Positions 59,326-64,000 of a stretch of 64,000 bases of DNA are shown here, piece after piece. Source of the DNA: Phycisphaerae bacterium. Its GTDB lineage: Bacteria; Planctomycetota; Phycisphaerae; UBA1845; Fen-1342. Each line of letters opens with the position of its first letter. Position 1 is the stretch's first letter. Made by a program: the position numbers and the translations under genes. The notes beneath the pieces are model-generated. The model had not been told where the DNA came from, did no database searches, and was given only the letters and a program-made list of their open reading frames with translations. The stretch lies in contig JAUIEC010000003.1 of assembly GCA_030428945.1 (NCBI GenBank), positions 62,001 through 126,000 of the forward strand. Direction: 5' to 3'.

Positions 59326-60396
59326 ATGACCGCCCCGCGCATCCTGATCATCAAGCCGAGTTCGCTCGGCGACATCATCCACGCCCTGCCCGTGCTCGCC
59401 GGCGTCCGCCGGACCTGGCCGGATGCCCATGTCGCCTGGCTGGTCGGCACGCAGTTCGCCCCGATCCTGGCCGATCACCCGCTGATCGACGACCTGATCA
59501 CCTTCGACCGCCGACGCTACGGCAGCATGTGGTACAACCCGGCCGCCAACCTGGCGTTCTGGCGGTTCGTCGGCCGCCTGCGGCGGGAGCGCTTCGACCT
59601 CGTACTCGACCTGCAGGGATTGATCCGGTCCGGGCTGATGTCGCTCTTCTCCGGCGCCGGCCAGCGGGTCGGGTTCGCGGCCGCCCGCGAGGGTGCGGCC
59701 GCCTGCTACAACCGTCGCGTGGCCTGTCCGCCCGGGATGACGCACGCGGTCGAGCGGAACCTGCACCTGGCGCGGGCGGTCGGAATCGATGTCGATCCGG
59801 TCGCGTTCCCGGTCGCCATCACCGAGGACGAACACCGCGCCGCGGACGAGAAACTCGCCCCGCTCGCCGGCGATGCCTTCATCGCGGTTCTGCCCGGCAC
59901 CCGCTGGGCCACCAAGCAGTGGCCGCCCGCTTCCTTCGCGAAGCTGATCGAGCAACTCGACCGCCCGGCGGTGCTGCTGGGCGCTCCGGACGAGCGGCAC
60001 CTGGCTGAGCAGGTGCTGGCCGCCACGCGGGTCCGTCCGCTGGACCTGGTGGGGCGGACGTCGCTGCGGGAACTGGTCGCGATCCTGGCACGAGCGGACG
60101 GCGTGGTGTGCTGCGACTCGGGTCCGATGCACATAGCGGCCGCCCTGGGGCGTCCGCTGGTCGCGTTATTCGGACCGACCGACGCGACCCGGACGGGGCC
60201 GTTTTCGGAACGGGCGGTGGTTCTGGAGCGGCGTCTTTCGTGCCGGCCATGTCGCAAGCGGACGTGTCCGCTGCAGCATCAGGCCTGTCTGCGTGAGCTT
60301 TCCGCGGACGTGGTCAGCGCCCGCGTCCGAGAACATCTGGGGTCGGGCGGCGGGACCGGAACCGCTATCGACGACCGCATCGCAAACCCGCTCTAA
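59326..60396 (+). CDS. glycosyltransferase family 9 (heptosyltransferase-like)
   Basis: The 356-aa protein has the GT9 layout: an N-terminal ILIIKPSSLGDIIHALP motif typical of WaaC/WaaF, DLVLDLQGLIRSGLMS, a central AVLPGTRWATKQWP, and the C-terminal nucleotide-sugar site with CCDSGPMHIAAALGRPLVALFGPTDATRTGP (two runs). Such enzymes add heptose to lipopolysaccharide inner core. A cysteine-rich CRPCRKRTCPL segment near the end is common in the family. It implies LPS or a related glycolipid. A single gene, it is not in an LPS operon here. Confidence 0.9.
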   Translation: MTAPRILIIKPSSLGDIIHALPVLAGVRRTWPDAHVAWLVGTQFAPILADHPLIDDLITFDRRRYGSMWYNPAANLAFWRFVGRLRRERFDLVLDLQGLIRSGLMSLFSGAGQRVGFAAAREGAAACYNRRVACPPGMTHAVERNLHLARAVGIDVDPVAFPVAITEDEHRAADEKLAPLAGDAFIAVLPGTRWATKQWPPASFAKLIEQLDRPAVLLGAPDERHLAEQVLAATRVRPLDLVGRTSLRELVAILARADGVVCCDSGPMHIAAALGRPLVALFGPTDATRTGPFSERAVVLERRLSCRPCRKRTCPLQHQACLRELSADVVSARVREHLGSGGGTGTAIDDRIANPL

Positions 60397-60495
60397 AGCC
60401 CCTCCCTGCGCAAGCCGACCCGATAAACGCGGAACGGATGCCGGGCTCGTTTTGAATACTAGAGCCGGATTCTCTTCAGATTCGGAGCGCAAAAC

Positions 60496-62007
60496 ATGCT
60501 GCGACGGGCGGTAATGCTGTCGTTTGCCCTGGCGGGACTCGTCTGCGGGGCTGGTTGTGAAAGCTACTTCTTCCTGCCGGGCACGTTCTCGAGCGGAACG
60601 GCCAGCGGCCTCGACGCCGGAACATTCGGCGGGGAGGTCTTCAGCGAGGAGCTGATCCAGGGGCGGACCTTCTTCAATGGAAAGGCCGTCACCACGCTGA
60701 CCTACCAGCGCGATGACAACGGCCGGACGCCTTTCGGCGTGGACTTCAACGGCGACGGGAAGATCGACCCGGTAGCGGTCTACTCGCTCGAGCCGCTGCC
60801 GGCGGCGGGCGTGATTCAGATCCTGCTGAGCCAGGGCGCGGCCGGCGAGGTCGACTACCTGAGCCTGACGCTTGACGGCAACAACGGCTGGGAGGACCTG
60901 GTCGACGTGGCCGTCGGCGACATCGACAACGACGGGGCGCCCGATATCGTCGCGGCGTCGACGCGGGGCGTGATCTACCTGCGGAATCCCGGCCCGGGCC
61001 AGGAGACCGTGCTGCGCGACTGGGGCGCCGACACGCCCGAACTGGAGTTCCTGGCCGGCAGCACCGACGCGCTCTCGCGCGAGGAACTCGAGGCGATCAT
61101 CACGCAGGTGGTGCCGCCCGGCGTCTCGATTGACCAGTACGACGTCTCGCTCGAACAGGGCTACACCAATGTCGAGATCGCCGACCTGAACCGCGACCTG
61201 CAGAACGACGTGGTGGCCTCGCGGCGGCTGAAGATCACGATGACGCCCAAGCCCGACACGAACGTCGAACCGCTGCTGATCATCACCGGCGCGGTGCAGA
61301 TCTTCACCAACCCCGGCAACGCCCTCGACGGCGGCGGCTGGGGCCTGGCCGAAGTCGGCCAGCACGAGCGCGGGGCCGACCTCGACCGCGAAGGCGCCAG
61401 CAGCCTGCTGGCCTATGACATGGACGGCGACGGCGACCTCGATGTCGTCTCGGCCGCCCGCGATGACGACAACGTGCAACTGGCCTGGTTCGAGAACCCC
61501 GGCCTGGCGAACTTCTTCGACGTGACGGCGTGGACGCAGTGGCGGATCGGCAGCATTCGCGACGCGATCGCGTTTGACATCGCCGACGTGACCAGCGACG
61601 GCCGGCCGGACGTGGTCGCCACCGGCGGCCTGCAGAAGCAACTGGTGCTGTTCGTTCAGCCGGAGACCGGCGCCCGCCGCGAGTTCGACTGGGACACGCA
61701 TCCGATCGCGACCTTCGAAAGCTTCGAGCCGCGCGACGTCAAGGCGCTCGACATCGACGACGACGGCGTGACCGAGGTCGTCCTGGGCGGCACCGAGGGC
61801 GCGGTCCGGTACTTCGAGCCGGGCAGCGATCCGACGGCAGAGTGGGATCCGATCCGTATCCTGGACTTCGACCCGGCCGGCGAGGTCGGCCTGATCGGCT
61901 TCGGGGACCTGGACGGCGATGGCGACTTCGACCTGGTGACGGTGCTGGATGATGCGACCGAAGACACGGGCGACCGCGTCAGTTGGATCCGCAACAACAC
62001 CCGATGA
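60496..62007 (+). CDS. FG-GAP/VCBS-repeat lipoprotein
   Basis: The 503-aa protein has a signal peptide ending in the lipobox GAGC. Seven or so FG-GAP/VCBS calcium-binding blades follow: DFNGDGKIDPVAV, DIDNDGAPDIVAA, DLNRDLQNDVVAS, DMDGDGDLDVVSA, DVTSDGRPDVVAT, DIDDDGVTEVVLG and DLDGDGDFDLVTV, which should form an integrin-alpha-like beta propeller. The protein is probably cell-surface or periplasmic and calcium-dependent. It lies 71 bp before the second TadZ-like gene on the same strand, so the two may be co-expressed and linked to surface attachment (inference). Confidence 0.87.
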   Translation: MLRRAVMLSFALAGLVCGAGCESYFFLPGTFSSGTASGLDAGTFGGEVFSEELIQGRTFFNGKAVTTLTYQRDDNGRTPFGVDFNGDGKIDPVAVYSLEPLPAAGVIQILLSQGAAGEVDYLSLTLDGNNGWEDLVDVAVGDIDNDGAPDIVAASTRGVIYLRNPGPGQETVLRDWGADTPELEFLAGSTDALSREELEAIITQVVPPGVSIDQYDVSLEQGYTNVEIADLNRDLQNDVVASRRLKITMTPKPDTNVEPLLIITGAVQIFTNPGNALDGGGWGLAEVGQHERGADLDREGASSLLAYDMDGDGDLDVVSAARDDDNVQLAWFENPGLANFFDVTAWTQWRIGSIRDAIAFDIADVTSDGRPDVVATGGLQKQLVLFVQPETGARREFDWDTHPIATFESFEPRDVKALDIDDDGVTEVVLGGTEGAVRYFEPGSDPTAEWDPIRILDFDPAGEVGLIGFGDLDGDGDFDLVTVLDDATEDTGDRVSWIRNNTR

Positions 62008-62078
62008 CCGCGAAGTACGCCCGTTATTGATCATGGGGACGGGATTGGCCGATACCACTTGAGGAGTGGTTTCGACCT

Positions 62079-63230
62079 GTGAGGAAAGCGGTGAGTCTCA
62101 AGGCCTGCGTCCATCAGCTTCCGGATTTGCCCGACGACCTGCTCAAGGGTTGTGTCGTCGCGGCTCGTACCGACACGCGTGAGCAACTGTGCAATACGCT
62201 GACGACGGTCGAGATGGCAGTTCTTCTGCTCGATCTCGACGCGCCCGACGCGATCAACACCCTGGTGGCCGCCCACGAGGTGGCCCCGGCGCTCCCGATT
62301 GTCGGTGTCACCACGGGCAGCGACCTCGAGGTCGTTATCCAGGCCCAGCGGAACGGATGCCAGCAGATCAGCCGCAAACCCTACGATGCGCAGGATCTGC
62401 AGACCGCGCTCGGCCGCGTGCTGCAGGCCGAAGGCGGCGGCCAGGGCAAGGTCTACTCGATCATCGGCCCGACCGGCGGGGCCGGGGCGACCACGGTCGC
62501 TTCGCACCTCGGGATGGAGTTCGCCTCGATGGGCGGCGGCGATGCCCTGCTGATCGACCTGGACTTCGACTTCGGCGGCGTGGCCCGGGCCTTCGACGTG
62601 ATGCCCAACTTCACGATCGCCGACCTGGCCAAGGCCGACTCGATCGACAGCCACAACCTCGAGAAGACCTGCCTGAAGATCGAGGGCGGACCGCGCCTGA
62701 TCGCCCGTCCGCGGTCGATCGCCGATGCCCAGGCCGTCGACGCCGACACGATCCGAAATCTCCTCCGCGTCGCGCGGCGCGACTTCGAACACGTGATCAT
62801 CGACCTGCCCCGCAAGCTCGACGAAATCACCGGGGCCGGCATCGAGCAGTGTGATACCCTGCTGCTGGTCGTCCAGTTGACCGTCCCCGCCGTCGACAAC
62901 GCCAGTCGCCTGATCGACATCCTGTCGGCCGAGGGCATCGACAAGAGCCGGATCGAACTGGTCGTCAACCGCTACCGCAAGAACATGCAGACCTGCACCG
63001 TCGAGATGGTCGAGGAACAACTGGGTCGCAAGGCGGCCGCCCTGATTCCCAGCGACTACTCCAGCGTGCACAAGGCGATCGATGCCGGCGTCCTGCTCAA
63101 CCGCAAGAACGTCGTCCGGGCCGCCATCCACGACCTGGCCCAGAAACTGATCGGCACCGCCCAGGCCGAGGCCGACCACGCCAAGAGCGGCTGGTTCGGA
63201 AAGCTCGGCTTCGCCCGCGGCGTCTCCTGA
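62079..63230 (+). CDS. second TadZ/CpaE-like receiver-ATPase protein
   Basis: The 383-aa protein uses GTG 62079 with GAGGAG about 14 bp upstream. It has the receiver-like N-domain (LLLDLDAPDAI, GVTTGSDLE, SRKPYDAQ) and a ParA/MinD ATPase domain: GPTGGAGATTVAS loop, LLIDLDFDFGGV and HVIIDLPRKLDE. As in TadZ at 37168, the first domain lacks a clear phosphoacceptor pocket. The two share layout and several motifs but are well diverged. It is outside the tad locus, next to an FG-GAP lipoprotein, and may position another surface structure or regulate the pilus. Confidence 0.88.
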   Translation: MRKAVSLKACVHQLPDLPDDLLKGCVVAARTDTREQLCNTLTTVEMAVLLLDLDAPDAINTLVAAHEVAPALPIVGVTTGSDLEVVIQAQRNGCQQISRKPYDAQDLQTALGRVLQAEGGGQGKVYSIIGPTGGAGATTVASHLGMEFASMGGGDALLIDLDFDFGGVARAFDVMPNFTIADLAKADSIDSHNLEKTCLKIEGGPRLIARPRSIADAQAVDADTIRNLLRVARRDFEHVIIDLPRKLDEITGAGIEQCDTLLLVVQLTVPAVDNASRLIDILSAEGIDKSRIELVVNRYRKNMQTCTVEMVEEQLGRKAAALIPSDYSSVHKAIDAGVLLNRKNVVRAAIHDLAQKLIGTAQAEADHAKSGWFGKLGFARGVS

Positions 63231-63438
63231 CCAGACCGACCGACACGGATCCACCGCCGGCCGGGGTCGCGCTTGACGCGCTGCCCCGGCCGGCTACCTT
63301 GCGCACAGGCCCGCCAGGCGTCCGCGCACGGGTCGGCGCCCGCGCGGGGCCGGGCGCGTCGATTCCTCCGGCGATGCGCTGCCGAATCGAACGCGGACGC
63401 ACTCCGTCGAAGCCGTGTTCCTGGGAGGGAGCCCACGA

Positions 63439-64000
63439 ATGCGAAGTCCCCGGGTACGGGTAACGGTCGATCTGGATCGCGTGCGGGCCGCCGCGGAAGG
63501 CGTCCGCGACCGCACCGGCGTGGACCTGATCGCCGTGATCAAGGCCGACGCCTACGGACTCGGCGCGACCCGCGTCGCCGAAGCACTGGCCGACACCGCG
63601 GCCGAGTTCGCCTACTTCAGCATCGCCGAGGCCGCCGCCGTCGCCCGGCCGGGCGTTGTGCTCGGACCGCCCGACGCGACCCCCGAGGCCTATCGGGATC
63701 TCGGACTGCGCCCGGCCGTCGGCACCCGCGCGCAGGCCGAGCGCTACCGCGGCATCCCCTGCCTGGTCAACCTGGACACCGGCATGCAGCGCTTCGGATG
63801 CCCGGCCGACGAACTCGACGCCCTGCTGACCGGCAGCGGCGCCCGCGAGGTCTTCACCCACGCCGGCGGACCGGCCGCGATCGAACGCTTCGCCGCCGCG
63901 ACCAGCGCCGACCTGCGCCGCCACGCCGCCTGTTCGAGCCTGCTCGACCTGCCGGCCGCCTGGTTCGACGCCGTCCGCCCGGGGCTGGCGCTCTACCAGG
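63439..64000 (+). CDS. alr: alanine racemase (5' part, cut by window end)
   Basis: Translation from ATG 63439, with GGGAGGG 8 bp upstream, gives MRSPRVRVTVDLDRVRAAAE, then LIAVIKADAYGLG with the PLP lysine at K35, and later a VNLDTGMQRFG segment, all characteristic of fold type III alanine racemases. The frame is open to the end of the window (187 codons), so about half of the usual 360-380 aa is present. It converts L- to D-alanine for peptidoglycan, which bears on the presence of a peptidoglycan wall. Confidence 0.92.
   Translation, partial: MRSPRVRVTVDLDRVRAAAEGVRDRTGVDLIAVIKADAYGLGATRVAEALADTAAEFAYFSIAEAAAVARPGVVLGPPDATPEAYRDLGLRPAVGTRAQAERYRGIPCLVNLDTGMQRFGCPADELDALLTGSGAREVFTHAGGPAAIERFAAATSADLRRHAACSSLLDLPAAWFDAVRPGLALYQ

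Overview
The window is GC-rich (roughly two-thirds G+C), gene-dense bacterial chromosome. The gene set points to Planctomycetota: a DUF1573 protein with MauE/DoxX and rhodanese neighbours, TMTC-like glycosyltransferases, an alkaline-phosphatase-superfamily 'sulfatase', secreted lineage-type repeat proteins, a fused AroD-AroE, and a Tad locus whose TadG carries a von Willebrand A domain. This phylum call is an inference from gene content; no rRNA is present. I see no prophage, transposase, CRISPR array or plasmid gene.

Layout. 0-4.4 kb: TMTC-like/TPR protein and TolC-family efflux protein (minus), then tRNA-Gln(CTG). 4.4-6.3 kb: two peptide-type ABC permeases. 6.3-8.1 kb: STAS protein, thioredoxin-like [2Fe-2S] ferredoxin, sulfotransferase. 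8.3-14.8 kb: a ketosynthase-III-like protein lacking two of three catalytic residues, an ICMT/PEMT-like methyltransferase and an extended SDR in a tight operon, then an alkaline-phosphatase-superfamily enzyme and a membrane glycosyltransferase. 14.9-21.5 kb: DsbD, a tandem-repeat-rich spacer, a TolB-like lipoprotein, another lipoprotein, a small unknown and a Xer recombinase. 21.7-30.6 kb: TPR lipoprotein (minus), then a five-gene run (GT2 glycosyltransferase, GT-C mannosyltransferase-like, threonine-synthase-like PLP enzyme, GH20-like hydrolase, condensation-domain acyltransferase). 30.8-33.3 kb: MauE, rhodanese and DUF1573.

33.6-44.7 kb is a complete Tad (tight adherence) pilus locus read on the minus strand: flp, tadV, tadE, rcpC, rcpA, tadG, tadZ, tadA, tadB, tadC. 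It supplies pilin, prepilin peptidase, secretin, assembly protein, ATPase and inner-membrane platform. A second Flp pilin (50.5 kb) and a second TadZ-like ATPase (62.1 kb) lie outside it. Upstream of the locus are a fused dehydroquinate dehydratase/shikimate dehydrogenase and an unusual receiver-XRE regulator. 47.2-50.1 kb holds two tandem paralogous exported proteins and a BamE/SmpA-like small protein. 50.8-55.6 kb: a PpiD/SurA-like chaperone and LeuRS. 56.1-64 kb: a lipoprotein, an XRE regulator plus acyl carrier protein pair with a candidate operator, an exported unknown, a GT9 heptosyltransferase-like protein, an FG-GAP lipoprotein, TadZ2 and the start of alanine racemase.

The most distinctive non-coding signal is a set of intergenic 7- and 8-bp tandem arrays (unit families AAGTAAGC, GTGAAAGG, GAGGGAGC and CAGGGAA). 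They recur at about ten places, often starting at a stop codon, sometimes as long inverted pairs (one a perfect 34-bp inverted repeat) and twice in the same composite order. The best coding candidates for an undescribed pathway are the KAS-III-like/methyltransferase/SDR operon and the five-gene glycan/acyltransferase run.
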